Assembly (NCBI GenBank): GCA_029264035.1
Contig: JARICS010000073.1
Location: forward strand, 1 to 36,502
Reading direction: 5' to 3'
Length of the DNA: 36,502 nucleotides
DNA from: Dysgonamonadaceae bacterium
GTDB lineage: Bacteria > Bacteroidota > Bacteroidia > Bacteroidales > Dysgonomonadaceae
Numbering within the stretch: position 1 is the first letter of the stretch; every line of letters starts with the position of its first letter. The position numbers and the translations under genes were made by a program. Under the pieces are notes generated by a model. The model did not search any database. It had not been told where the DNA came from and saw only the letters and a list, made by a program, of their open reading frames with translations. Of the stretch, positions 27,507-36,502 are shown in pieces.

Positions 27507-27537
27507 TTGGCAGGTTGTCATCGCGACATCCTGCCAA
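27507..27537. terminator. Strong hairpin; dgt terminator (minus) and/or leader hairpin of a small + strand ORF
   Basis: TTGGCAGGTTGTC-ATCGC-GACATCCTGCCAA, 13-bp stem with one mismatch; minus strand continues TTTTATTTAAT. Confidence 0.6.
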
Positions 27538-27669
27538 TACTTGTTAACCTTAAATCTAATACTATTATGAAAAAACCACATCACAAATATAAAAAAGAAA
27601 TCGATACTAACAAAACAATTTCAATAAAATATCAAAAATACTTTTATTGTGTCAAATTGATAGTTACTA

Positions 27670-28998
27670 TTATAGTAATGGAACGTCCATTCCAGTGATT
27701 TTTCTGTATAAATCCAATGCATACACATCGGTCATCCCTGAGATAAAGTCTATCACCGCTTGCAACCTTTCGGTAATGCTTTCGGAATACATATTGTATT
27801 GTTCGGGCACACGATTGAGCAAGATAGTGGAGTAGGCATGCGTGGGAGTTTGTATGGCGTCAATAAAACGGTCCAATAAAGAGGTGATAATTTGATAACC
27901 TGCCAATTCGATATCCAAAACCTCTTTCGATTTGTATATGTTTTTAATTGCAAACTCTGTGCACTGTTTGTAAGCTTCCAGTGGAGTTGCAGATATATTG
28001 CTGATGAGCGAGCCTTTGAAACTACCATTGAGTATCTCTTTTTCGTTTTGCAGAAACACTTGAGCACACTCTTTCACCAACTGCCCTATAATGCTTGAGC
28101 GCAAATAGGCAATCTTTTCGTTCACATCGTCCACAAAATCTAAGTTCCTGTTTACTTTTTCCAATCTTTCGCCTTCGAAATATTCTAGAAACAATTCTAT
28201 TGTTTTCTCTGTCGATTGCAAGTTCAGCTTGTGAGCATCTTCAATATCCATAATTTGATAACAAATATCATCGGCCGCTTCTACAATATACACCAATGGA
28301 TAGCGGGCATAGTTTAGGGGGTTGTTATTGATTTGAAGAATACCCAAATCGTTGGCAATTTTTTGGAAGCTCTCTTCTTCAGAAGCAAAGAAGCCGAACT
28401 TCTGCTTTGCGCCACTCAGCTCTGATGAGTAAGGATATTTTACAATGGAGGCAAGAGTGGAATAAGTCATCACAAAACCGCCTTGGCGACGACCAATAAA
28501 CTGATGGGTGAGCAAGCGAATAGCGTTGGCATTACCTTCGAAGTGCGTGAAATCAGCCCAGCGACCACCTTCTTTCTCTACTTGTTCCTTTAATTCTTTC
28601 CCTTTTCCTTCGGAGAAGAAAGTGCCAATAGCCTTTTCACCCGAATGTCCAAAGGGAGGATTGCCCAAATCATGTGCCAAGCAGGCTGCTGCCACAATAT
28701 CGCCCATCTCTTCAAAGTGAGCATCGCTATTGGGATATGTACTTTTGAGAGCTTTGCCTACATAATTGCCAATGGAGCGACCCACGCTTGCCACCTCCAA
28801 ACTGTGGGTGAGACGATTGTGCACAAATATGCTTCCGGGAAGCGGAAATACTTGTGTTTTGTTTTGCAATCTTCTGAAGGGCGAAGAGAAAATTAGTCTA
28901 TCATAGTCTCGTTGATATTCCGTTCGGTCGTGATTGCGGTTGTCGTAATAGTTTTCCATGCCGAAGCGTTTGGTAGATAACAATTTTGTCCACTGCAT
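27670..28998 (-). CDS. dgt: Deoxyguanosinetriphosphate triphosphohydrolase (dGTPase)
   Basis: Start at MQWTKLLSTKRFG because the ORF-track start overlaps divergent purF. HD motif AACLAHDLGNPPFGHSGE, FSSPFRRLQNKTQVFPL, RLTHSLEVASVGRSIG, FEGNANAIRLLT. Confidence 0.95.
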   Translation of the reverse strand: MQWTKLLSTKRFGMENYYDNRNHDRTEYQRDYDRLIFSSPFRRLQNKTQVFPLPGSIFVHNRLTHSLEVASVGRSIGNYVGKALKSTYPNSDAHFEEMGDIVAAACLAHDLGNPPFGHSGEKAIGTFFSEGKGKELKEQVEKEGGRWADFTHFEGNANAIRLLTHQFIGRRQGGFVMTYSTLASIVKYPYSSELSGAKQKFGFFASEEESFQKIANDLGILQINNNPLNYARYPLVYIVEAADDICYQIMDIEDAHKLNLQSTEKTIELFLEYFEGERLEKVNRNLDFVDDVNEKIAYLRSSIIGQLVKECAQVFLQNEKEILNGSFKGSLISNISATPLEAYKQCTEFAIKNIYKSKEVLDIELAGYQIITSLLDRFIDAIQTPTHAYSTILLNRVPEQYNMYSESITERLQAVIDFISGMTDVYALDLYRKITGMDVPLL

Positions 28999-29165
28999 AT
29001 AAATATAGTCTTGTTTTATTATTCTATTTAAACTGACACATGTGTCACAACAAAGATACATAATCTTGAAATAGTTGGCTAACAATAGTTGGTTGGTTTC
29101 TAATTGATAGTTATCGATTTTTAATTTTTTATGTGGAATCATGCACATTCTTGTTGCAAATGCCT

Positions 29166-29173
29166 TAAATTTG
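29166..29173 (+). promoter_or_regulatory. Putative -7 element TAAATTTG for the purF-like gene
   Basis: TAnnTTTG match 19 bp upstream of the ATG. Confidence 0.45.
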
Positions 29174-29192
29174 CATCTTAATAGATATATAG

Positions 29193-31103
29193 ATGGCAGA
29201 TGCAATAAAACATGAGTGCGGAATAGCTTTGGTGAGATTATTGAAGCCCCTTTCGTTCTACAAAAAAAAATACAATACTTGGCAATATGGGTTAGACAAG
29301 CTCTACCTATTGATGGAAAAACAGCACAATCGCGGACAAGAAGGTGCGGGATTGGCAGCGGTCAAACTAAACCCTGCTCCAGGCAGTGAGTTCATTTTTC
29401 GTGAGCGTGCCATGGGTTCGGGCGCTATTTCTGAGGTGTTTGGCAATGTTCATAAAGCATTTAGCCAATTCCCGTTTGAGAAACTACAAGATGTTGACTT
29501 TGCAAAAAAGAATGTGCCTTATGCAGGCGAGCTTTTCTTGGGTCACTTGCGCTATAGCACTACCGGTAGAACTTCGCTCTCATATGTGCATCCGTTTCTA
29601 AGAAGAAACAATTGGGCATCGCGCAACTTGGCGCTTGCAGGTAATTTCAATATGACCAATGTGGAAGAGATGTTTCAACATCTGTTGTCGGAAGGACAAC
29701 ATCCACGCGACTTTGCCGATACATTTGTGATTCTCGAGCTGTTGGGTCATTACCTCGATAGGGAAGTGCAATATCAGTATGATAAATTTAAAGACGATTA
29801 TACCAACGGTATAGATCTGACCAAAAGAATTGAGCAAGAGCTCGATATTCCTTTTTTGCTAAAACGAGCTGCTAAACTTTGGGATGGTGGTTATGTGTTG
29901 AGCGGATTGATAGGTAGTGGTGACGCATTCACGATGCGCGATCCGTGGGGGATAAGAACAGCATTCTATTATATTGACGATGAAGTGGCTGTGGTTGCTT
30001 CCGAGCGTCCTGTTATTCAAACAGCCTTCAACCTCAAGATGGAAGATATAAAAGAGTTGCAACCTGGTCAGGCATTGATGTTGAAGAAGGACGGCACTTA
30101 CTATCTCTCTCAAATTGTAGAGCCTAAGCAAGTAACACCTTGTTCTTTCGAGCGCATTTATTTTTCACGCGGTTCTGACTATGATATTTATAGAGAACGT
30201 AAGAAACTGGGCGAACTCTTAATTCCCAATATTCTTGACATTATCAATCACGATTTCGATAATACTGTCTTTTCTTTTATCCCCAATACTGCCGAGGTAG
30301 CATATTTGGGTATGCTTGAGGGATTGGAAAATCATTTTAATCATGAACGAGCAGTACTCATTTCTGAAAACTGCAACAACTTGTCTAAAAAAGAGATTGA
30401 AGATATTTTGTCAAAACGAGTTCGATCGGAGAAAGTAGCTATTAAAGATATAAAGCTCCGCACATTCATAGCACAAGGCAATACGCGGAATGATTTGGCG
30501 GCTCACGTATATGATGTGACCTATGGTTCGTTGCGTCGCAACAAAGATTCATTAGTTATTATAGATGACAGCATTGTGCGGGGTACAACTTTGAAACAAA
30601 GTATCATCAAGATTCTTGACAGGTTAGATCCTGTGAAGATTGTAGTGGTATCGTCCTCGCCTCAAATTAGATATCCCGATTGCTATGGCATCGATATGTC
30701 GAAGATGAGCGAGTTTATTGCCTTTAGAGCGGCCATGGAGTTGTTGAAAGATGAGGACAAGCAATGCATTATAGATGAGGTTTACAAGAAATCTGTAGCG
30801 CAGAAAAATAAAAAGTCTGACGAGATGGTCAACTATGTAAAAGATATATATGGTCAGTTTACCGACCAGCAAGTGGCCGATAAAATTGCCGAAATGCTCA
30901 CTCCTGAAGGGACAAGAGCCGAGGTGAAGATAGTATTTCAGACCATCGAAGGTTTGCATGAAGCCTGCCCAAATCACAAAGGTGATTGGTACTTCTCTGG
31001 AAACTATCCTACACCCGGTGGAAACAAAGTGGTGAACAATGCGTTTATTAACTACATTGAAGGTTCGGAAAATAAAACATATCAATTTAAGCTTACATTT
31101 TAA
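29193..31103 (+). CDS. Amidophosphoribosyltransferase-like protein (long form)
   Basis: 636 aa; class II glutamine amidotransferase N-terminus HECGIALVRL with QHNRGQEGAG, and PRPP-binding motif SLVIIDDSIVRGTT. Confidence 0.9.
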   Translation: MADAIKHECGIALVRLLKPLSFYKKKYNTWQYGLDKLYLLMEKQHNRGQEGAGLAAVKLNPAPGSEFIFRERAMGSGAISEVFGNVHKAFSQFPFEKLQDVDFAKKNVPYAGELFLGHLRYSTTGRTSLSYVHPFLRRNNWASRNLALAGNFNMTNVEEMFQHLLSEGQHPRDFADTFVILELLGHYLDREVQYQYDKFKDDYTNGIDLTKRIEQELDIPFLLKRAAKLWDGGYVLSGLIGSGDAFTMRDPWGIRTAFYYIDDEVAVVASERPVIQTAFNLKMEDIKELQPGQALMLKKDGTYYLSQIVEPKQVTPCSFERIYFSRGSDYDIYRERKKLGELLIPNILDIINHDFDNTVFSFIPNTAEVAYLGMLEGLENHFNHERAVLISENCNNLSKKEIEDILSKRVRSEKVAIKDIKLRTFIAQGNTRNDLAAHVYDVTYGSLRRNKDSLVIIDDSIVRGTTLKQSIIKILDRLDPVKIVVVSSSPQIRYPDCYGIDMSKMSEFIAFRAAMELLKDEDKQCIIDEVYKKSVAQKNKKSDEMVNYVKDIYGQFTDQQVADKIAEMLTPEGTRAEVKIVFQTIEGLHEACPNHKGDWYFSGNYPTPGGNKVVNNAFINYIEGSENKTYQFKLTF

Positions 31104-31111
31104 TAATACCA

Positions 31112-32098
31112 ATGATAGAACGTGTAATTATATTAGAAGACATAGACCCTGTATTGTTTTTTGGAACGAATAACAGCAACGTACAGTTGCTGAAAACATT
31201 GTTCCCGAAAATTAAAATTGTTGCAAGAGGCAATGTGATAAAAGCAATTGGAGACGAAAAAGAGCTGATCATTTTTGAAGCTAAAATTCGTGAGCTGGAA
31301 AAGTTTAGCATAGAAACTAATGTGCTCAAAGAAGAAGACATCATCGATATTGTGAAAGGCAATACTCCAGAGGCTGTGCAACTGAAAAATGTAATTATTT
31401 ATGGCTTGAATGGAAAGCCCATTTTGGCACGTACTGAGAATCAACGTAAGTTGGTAGAGGAGTTCGACAAAAACGATATGGTATTTGCCATAGGTCCCGC
31501 AGGATCTGGCAAAACATATACGGCGATTGCTCTTGCAGTGCGAGCGCTAAAAAACCGTGAGGTGAGGAAAATAATATTAAGTCGTCCTGCGGTAGAGGCA
31601 GGTGAGAAACTCGGTTTCCTTCCGGGCGATATGAAAGATAAGATTGACCCTTATTTGCAACCTCTATACGATGCATTGGAGGATATGTTGCCTCCCTTTA
31701 AGCTCAAAGAATATTTAGAAACTAAAGTCATACAGATTGCACCGCTTGCATTTATGCGAGGACGCACTCTTAGCGATGCCATCATTATTTTGGATGAGGC
31801 ACAGAACACAACCACGGCACAAATAAAAATGTTTTTGACCCGTATGGGGATGCATGCCAAGATGATTGTGACGGGCGATGTGACGCAGATAGACTTACCA
31901 TCCTATCAGCAATCTGGACTGGTGCACTCCATGTCTGTGTTGCACAAAGTGAGAGGTGTAGGCAAAGTGGAGTTCAACAAAAAAGATATTGTGCGCCACA
32001 AGTTGGTGCAACGCATTGTGGAGGCTTATGAGAAAAGCGAAGCAAGAATGGAAGAGGCTAAGGAAGCTAAGAAGATTGATAAAGTGATTAAAAAATAA
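31112..32098 (+). CDS. phoH: PhoH family ATPase
   Basis: 328 aa; FAIGPAGSGKTYTAIALAVRAL, RPAVEAGEKLGFLPGDMKDKIDPYLQPLYDAL, IILDEAQNTTTAQIKMFLTRMG. Confidence 0.97.
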   Translation: MIERVIILEDIDPVLFFGTNNSNVQLLKTLFPKIKIVARGNVIKAIGDEKELIIFEAKIRELEKFSIETNVLKEEDIIDIVKGNTPEAVQLKNVIIYGLNGKPILARTENQRKLVEEFDKNDMVFAIGPAGSGKTYTAIALAVRALKNREVRKIILSRPAVEAGEKLGFLPGDMKDKIDPYLQPLYDALEDMLPPFKLKEYLETKVIQIAPLAFMRGRTLSDAIIILDEAQNTTTAQIKMFLTRMGMHAKMIVTGDVTQIDLPSYQQSGLVHSMSVLHKVRGVGKVEFNKKDIVRHKLVQRIVEAYEKSEARMEEAKEAKKIDKVIKK

Positions 32099-32119
32099 CC
32101 ATACAAAACCTATATTATA

Positions 32120-33064
32120 ATGAGCAATACGCTAACATCAACCAATTACCAATTTCCCAATCAAACAAAGGTGTACAAAGGCAAAGTGCGAGATGTCTAT
32201 ACTATTGGCGAAAACACATTGATAATGATTGCAACAGACCGCATATCGGCTTTTGATGTGGTGCTTCCACAAGGCATTCCTTTCAAAGGACAAGTGCTGA
32301 ACCAAATTGCTGCCAAGTTTTTGGATGCTACTGCTGATATTATTCCTAACTGGAAGGAAGCTACTCCACATCCATTAGTAACGGTGGGTGTGCGTTGCGA
32401 ACCCTATAGAGTAGAAATGATTGTGAGAGGATACCTTACAGGCAGTGCTTGGAGAGAATATAAAAATGGAGCACGCTCTATTTGTGGAGTTGCCTTGCCC
32501 GAAGGAATGAAAGAGAACCAGAAATTCCCTTCTCCGATACTCACACCCACTACTAAAGCTGACCATGGACATGATGAAAATATTTCGCACGACGAAATTA
32601 TCAGTCAAGAATTGGTAAACAAAGAAGATTACGAGCAACTTGAGAAATACTCTTTGGCTTTGTTTGAAAGAGGTACAGAGATTGCTGCCGATAAGGGCTT
32701 GATATTAGTAGACACCAAATATGAGTTCGGAAAAAGCGGCGATACTATCTATTTGATTGATGAAATACACACTCCAGATTCATCGCGCTACTTCTATACT
32801 GAAGGCTATCAAGAGCGATTTGAAAAAGGTGAAGAGCAAAGACAACTCTCTAAAGAGTTTGTGAGAAAATGGTTGATGGACAATGGTTTTCAAGGAAAAG
32901 AAGGACAACAAGTTCCTGAAATGACCGAGAGCTATTGCAACGAAGTGTCTGAAAGATATATTGAGCTGTATGAGATTATTACAGGTGATAAGTTCGAAAA
33001 AGCCGATACACAGAATCTTGCCAAGAGTATCGAGGAAAATCTACTTGAATACTTAAAGAAGTGA
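32120..33064 (+). CDS. purC: Phosphoribosylaminoimidazolesuccinocarboxamide synthase
   Basis: 314 aa; [76 protein letters not shown]. Confidence 0.97.
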   Translation: MSNTLTSTNYQFPNQTKVYKGKVRDVYTIGENTLIMIATDRISAFDVVLPQGIPFKGQVLNQIAAKFLDATADIIPNWKEATPHPLVTVGVRCEPYRVEMIVRGYLTGSAWREYKNGARSICGVALPEGMKENQKFPSPILTPTTKADHGHDENISHDEIISQELVNKEDYEQLEKYSLALFERGTEIAADKGLILVDTKYEFGKSGDTIYLIDEIHTPDSSRYFYTEGYQERFEKGEEQRQLSKEFVRKWLMDNGFQGKEGQQVPEMTESYCNEVSERYIELYEIITGDKFEKADTQNLAKSIEENLLEYLKK

Positions 33065-33813
33065 GTTATAAATCGGAAAAGATAATACCTTATAAAACGG
33101 ACGAGTCTAAGCGAGTGCAAGTAGAGCTCATGTTCAATGGCATTGCCTCGCGCTACGACGCGCTGAATAGTTGGCTTTCGCTCGGCATGGATATGGGCTG
33201 GCGCAAAACAGCCCTCAGAAAGTTACAGAACTTCTCAACCGACAATCTGTTGGACATTGCAACGGGCACTGGCGACTTTGCTATCTTGGCAAACGATATT
33301 TTGAAGCCTACCAAGATTAAGGGTATAGATATTTCGGACGGCATGATGGATGTAGGTCGTGTGAAAGTGAAAAAAGCCAAGTTAGATAGCGTCATTTCTT
33401 TCGAAAACCAAGATTGTGCAGATATGTCTTTCGCAGATAGTACTTTTGATGCTGCTATTGCAGCATTTGGAGTGCGCAACTTTGCCGATATCGATAAAAG
33501 CTTTGAGGAAGTGGTTCGTGTTTTAAATCCAGGTGGGGTATTTATGTTTCTCGAACTGACTACGCCTAAACACCAACCATTCAAGTTTTTCTACAACGTC
33601 TATTCCAATAGTTTCATTCCATTCGTTACCCGCTTGTTGTCTAAAGACAAACGAGCATACGATTACCTGCCCGAATCTATCAAAGCTTTTCCACAAGGTG
33701 AAGAGATGGTGAGCATATTAAAGAAAAGTGGTTTTGAAACTGTAGAGAGTTGGAAGCTCATGTTCGGCGTTTGTACCATCTACTTAGCCAAAAAAACTGC
33801 CACTGAGATATGA
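33061..33813 (+). CDS. ubiE: Demethylmenaquinone methyltransferase (UbiE/MenG)
   Basis: 250 aa; GTG start overlapping the purC stop (GTGA); [65 protein letters not shown]. Confidence 0.96.
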   Translation: MSYKSEKIIPYKTDESKRVQVELMFNGIASRYDALNSWLSLGMDMGWRKTALRKLQNFSTDNLLDIATGTGDFAILANDILKPTKIKGIDISDGMMDVGRVKVKKAKLDSVISFENQDCADMSFADSTFDAAIAAFGVRNFADIDKSFEEVVRVLNPGGVFMFLELTTPKHQPFKFFYNVYSNSFIPFVTRLLSKDKRAYDYLPESIKAFPQGEEMVSILKKSGFETVESWKLMFGVCTIYLAKKTATEI

Positions 33814-34559
33814 AAATGTATGGATTGATAGGATATCCTTTGCAACACTCATTCTCTTCGAAGTTTTTCAACGTAAAGTTTCAACAAGAGGGGATTGATG
33901 CAGAGTATGTCAACTTTGAGATAGAGCATATACATGAACTTCGCAATACACTTGTTTTTAATCCTCACCTAAAAGGCCTGAATGTAACCATACCTCACAA
34001 AGAAGCAGTTATTCCTTTTCTTGACGATATCTCACCAGAAGCAAGAGAAATCGGAGCAGTAAATACGATAAAGATTGAACGCAGCTTTGGCAATACGTAT
34101 GGTTATAAGTTGAAGGGATACAATACCGATTATGTTGGTTTCAAAAACTCTATATCCCCTCTCATCCATCCTGATATTCACAAACAAGCCTTGGTGCTTG
34201 GCACTGGAGGAGCATCAAAAGCAGTTTGTAAAGCATTGGATGATTTGGGTGTAGCGTGGACTTATGTTTCGCGCACACCATGTGAAGGCGGACTTACCTA
34301 CGAAATACTTACTCCTGAAATAATAGCTGCAAACAAGATAATTATCAACACAACTCCCTTGGGCACTTTTCCCAATGTGGAGGCCTCGCCCAATATTCCT
34401 TACCAAGCACTCACTTCTCAACATTTGCTCTACGACCTTGTTTATAATCCTACAGAAACTGCTTTCCTGAAACAAGGACGCAATATGGGAGCGACAATAA
34501 AGAATGGAGCCGAAATGTTACAGTTGCAAGCATTGGCTGCATGGGATATTTGGCAATAA
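33810..34559 (+). CDS. aroE: Shikimate dehydrogenase
   Basis: 249 aa; GLIGYPLQHSFSSKFFN, GLNVTIPHKEAVIPFLD, GAVNTIK, GYNTDYVGF, VLGTGGASKAV; ATGA overlap with ubiE. Confidence 0.96.
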   Translation: MKMYGLIGYPLQHSFSSKFFNVKFQQEGIDAEYVNFEIEHIHELRNTLVFNPHLKGLNVTIPHKEAVIPFLDDISPEAREIGAVNTIKIERSFGNTYGYKLKGYNTDYVGFKNSISPLIHPDIHKQALVLGTGGASKAVCKALDDLGVAWTYVSRTPCEGGLTYEILTPEIIAANKIIINTTPLGTFPNVEASPNIPYQALTSQHLLYDLVYNPTETAFLKQGRNMGATIKNGAEMLQLQALAAWDIWQ

Positions 34560-34639
34560 TAGCAGGTTTGTGACAAAATGCTATGTATTATAGCAATTTG
34601 ACTTACAAAATGTTCACAAAATAGCCTTCACAACATTAT

Positions 34640-34723
34640 AAAGCACTATATGTGCTCACCTTTTATGCTTTTCAGCATTAGAAAGCACTATTTGTACTCG
34701 CCTTTTACCCTTTTCAACGATAA
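34640..34723. repeat. Imperfect tandem duplication, 2 x 42 bp
   Basis: AAAGCACTATATGTGCTCACCTTTTATGCTTTTCAGCATTAG / AAAGCACTATTTGTACTCGCCTTTTACCCTTTTCAACGATAA; 33 of 42 positions identical by hand count. Confidence 0.75.
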
Positions 34724-34791
34724 AAACGGTGTAAAGTGCAACCAGTAATGCCGTACCGAAGATAAATAATCAATTAACAAAGCAACAAACA

Positions 34792-35964
34792 ATGAATATA
34801 ATATCACAAGAAGATATAAAAAAGAGAATACAACAAATCCAACAACACTTAGTGGATCAAAAAGCAGATGCTTGCGTAATTTCATCACTTGTAAATCTGT
34901 ACTATCTGAACGGATTTATTTTTGATGGCTACATGTATATATTGCCTGATCAAAAACCAATGCTTTTTGTGAAAAGACCTGTGTACATTGATAGCGATAG
35001 GGTAGAGTATATTAGAAAACCCGAACAATTGCCCGAACTATTGGCAAAGCACAACATGGCTATGCCAAAAAACGTTTTGCTAGAGAGCGATGTGTTGTCA
35101 TACAATAGTGTGAAACGTTTTCAAAAAGCATTAGATAAGCCTCAAATGAGAAGCATATCGGGGTTTATGCGTGAACTTCGCAGTGTGAAGTCTGACGATG
35201 AGTTAACTCAAATACGCAAATCTGCATTGAGCCATGCCAAGGTCTACAAACAGATACCAAGTTTATACCGTGAAGGCATGACAGATCTCGACTTTCAGAT
35301 TGAGATAGAATATGTGATGCGCAAAGAGGGGTCTATAGGTACGTTTCGTGCCTTTGGCGAGAATATGGACATATATATGGGTAACTTGTTGGCAGGCGAC
35401 AATGCACAAGAGGCTTCGCCTTTCGATTTTGCATTGGGAGGAAAAGGCATTGATCCACTTCTTCCGCTTGGTTCAGCAAACAAAGTATTGATGTCTGGAA
35501 CAAGCATAATGATTGACATGGCGGGCAATTACACCCCTTACATGAGCGATATGACCCGAACCTTTTCGGTAAGCGATCTGCCCGAAGAAGCACAGCGTGC
35601 TCACCAATTATCCATTGATATTCACACAGAAATTATTGGCTTTGCCAAGCAGGGCATTGCTTGCTCTGATGTCTATGAACGAACAATGGAGATGGTTGTT
35701 GATAATAAAATGGAACAATACTTTATGGGAACCACACAACAAGCCAAATTCGTGGGGCATGGATTGGGCCTTGAAATTAACGAACCACCTGTGTTTGCTC
35801 CTCGCTCACGCGAAATATTGCAAAAGAACATGGCTATTGCCCTCGAACCTAAATTCGTATTGCCTGGCATTGGGGCTGTGGGTATAGAAAATACTTATTT
35901 TGTTACAGAGACCGGATTGGAGAAAGTGACCCTATGTGAAGAGAATATTGTAGTGTTGCGGTAG
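34792..35964 (+). CDS. M24 family aminopeptidase (Xaa-Pro peptidase-like)
   Basis: 390 aa; creatinase-like N-terminus, MIDMAGNYTPYMSDMTRTFSV, FVGHGLGLEINEPPVF, ALEPKFVLPGIGAVGIENTYFVT. Confidence 0.93.
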   Translation: MNIISQEDIKKRIQQIQQHLVDQKADACVISSLVNLYYLNGFIFDGYMYILPDQKPMLFVKRPVYIDSDRVEYIRKPEQLPELLAKHNMAMPKNVLLESDVLSYNSVKRFQKALDKPQMRSISGFMRELRSVKSDDELTQIRKSALSHAKVYKQIPSLYREGMTDLDFQIEIEYVMRKEGSIGTFRAFGENMDIYMGNLLAGDNAQEASPFDFALGGKGIDPLLPLGSANKVLMSGTSIMIDMAGNYTPYMSDMTRTFSVSDLPEEAQRAHQLSIDIHTEIIGFAKQGIACSDVYERTMEMVVDNKMEQYFMGTTQQAKFVGHGLGLEINEPPVFAPRSREILQKNMAIALEPKFVLPGIGAVGIENTYFVTETGLEKVTLCEENIVVLR

Positions 35965-36158
35965 ATAGAGACAAGAAAAAAGAGACAAGGAAAAAGAAAC
36001 TAGGGATAGTAGACTTTGAATATTTCGAAGAAAGCATAGGGGTAAATTAGCTGGATAAAATTTAGGAGAATAAATATGCATTTTGTTGTAACCTATTTGC
36101 AACTGGTATTGTCTTATGAATGTAAACAAAATTATTCACCATTAAAAAACAATGACAA

Positions 36159-36502
36159 ATGGAATTAGTACCAATTATTGCAATTTTATCCACAATAGCA
36201 CTGCCTGTTGCTACAGGATTAATCTTAGGATTTAAGAAGTTAAATGCTGATCACATAGAGAGGATGGGATTGATTAAGCAAGGAATCATTCCTCCAGTAG
36301 CACCTAAACGAAAACCAAAACAACAGAGTACACCTAATAGGTATGTATCGTTGCGCAATGGTATCATATTAATTTCTTTAGGTATAGGTTTTATTACAGG
36401 ATTCTTGGGTGTTAAATATTTAGTGATTGGCGAAGACAATCCTTTCTTCTTCCTTGCTGCCTCAATAGTGCTTTTCTTGGGAATAGGTTTCTTAGTATTC
36501 TT
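36159..36502 (+). CDS. DUF6249-like membrane protein, truncated by window end
   Basis: Read by hand: MELVPIIAILSTIALPVATGLILGFKKLNADHIERMGLIKQGIIPPVAPKRKPKQQSTPNRYVSLRNGIILISLGIGFITGFLGVKYLVIGEDNPFFFLAASIVLFLGIGFLVFF; open to the last base. Confidence 0.65.
   Translation, partial: MELVPIIAILSTIALPVATGLILGFKKLNADHIERMGLIKQGIIPPVAPKRKPKQQSTPNRYVSLRNGIILISLGIGFITGFLGVKYLVIGEDNPFFFLAASIVLFLGIGFLVF

Noticed and set aside
28999-29205. N-terminal 69-residue extension of dgt
   Set aside because: Overlaps the divergent purF start and the intergenic promoter region; MQWTKLLSTKRFG at 28998 fits known dGTPase N-termini.
1-36502. CRISPR array, prophage, toxin-antitoxin pair or intact insertion sequence
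   Set aside because: No regularly spaced repeats, transposase, integrase, capsid or recognisable toxin/antitoxin ORF was found in the translations.

Overview
This is a Bacteroidota (Bacteroidales-like) chromosomal segment, judged from its gene content and from repeated TAnnTTTG-type -7 promoter elements. Most of it is housekeeping: tRNA-Cys, radA, tex, rnhB, a metallophosphatase, dnaA, an MCE/MlaD-like gene, an amidase, a TlpA-like lipoprotein, rpe, comEC-like, nrnA-like, a DUF4827-like lipoprotein, glmM-like, an acyltransferase, a sigma-54 activator-lptE-TPR-secG run, an outer-membrane barrel, galM, dgt, purF-like, phoH, purC, ubiE/menG, aroE, an M24 peptidase and a truncated DUF6249-like ORF. 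I saw no CRISPR array, intact transposon, prophage or recognisable defence island. The points most worth a second look are: (1) two 20-bp direct repeats carrying TTATCAACA with a palindrome exactly centred between them, upstream of dnaA (possible oriC or DnaA autoregulatory site); (2) a same-strand cluster of lipoprotein, GYF_2-CD225, CD225 and DUF2752 genes (bacterial dispanin/IFITM-like proteins); (3) diverged, structured intergenic repeats at 1-296 and about 27000-27480; (4) a strong hairpin plus leader-like sequence and small ORF at 27507-27698; (5) a ComEC-like protein whose C-terminal domain appears to lack metallo-beta-lactamase motifs; (6) a 42-bp imperfect tandem repeat upstream of the M24 peptidase. 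All family calls come from reading the translations; no searches were run.
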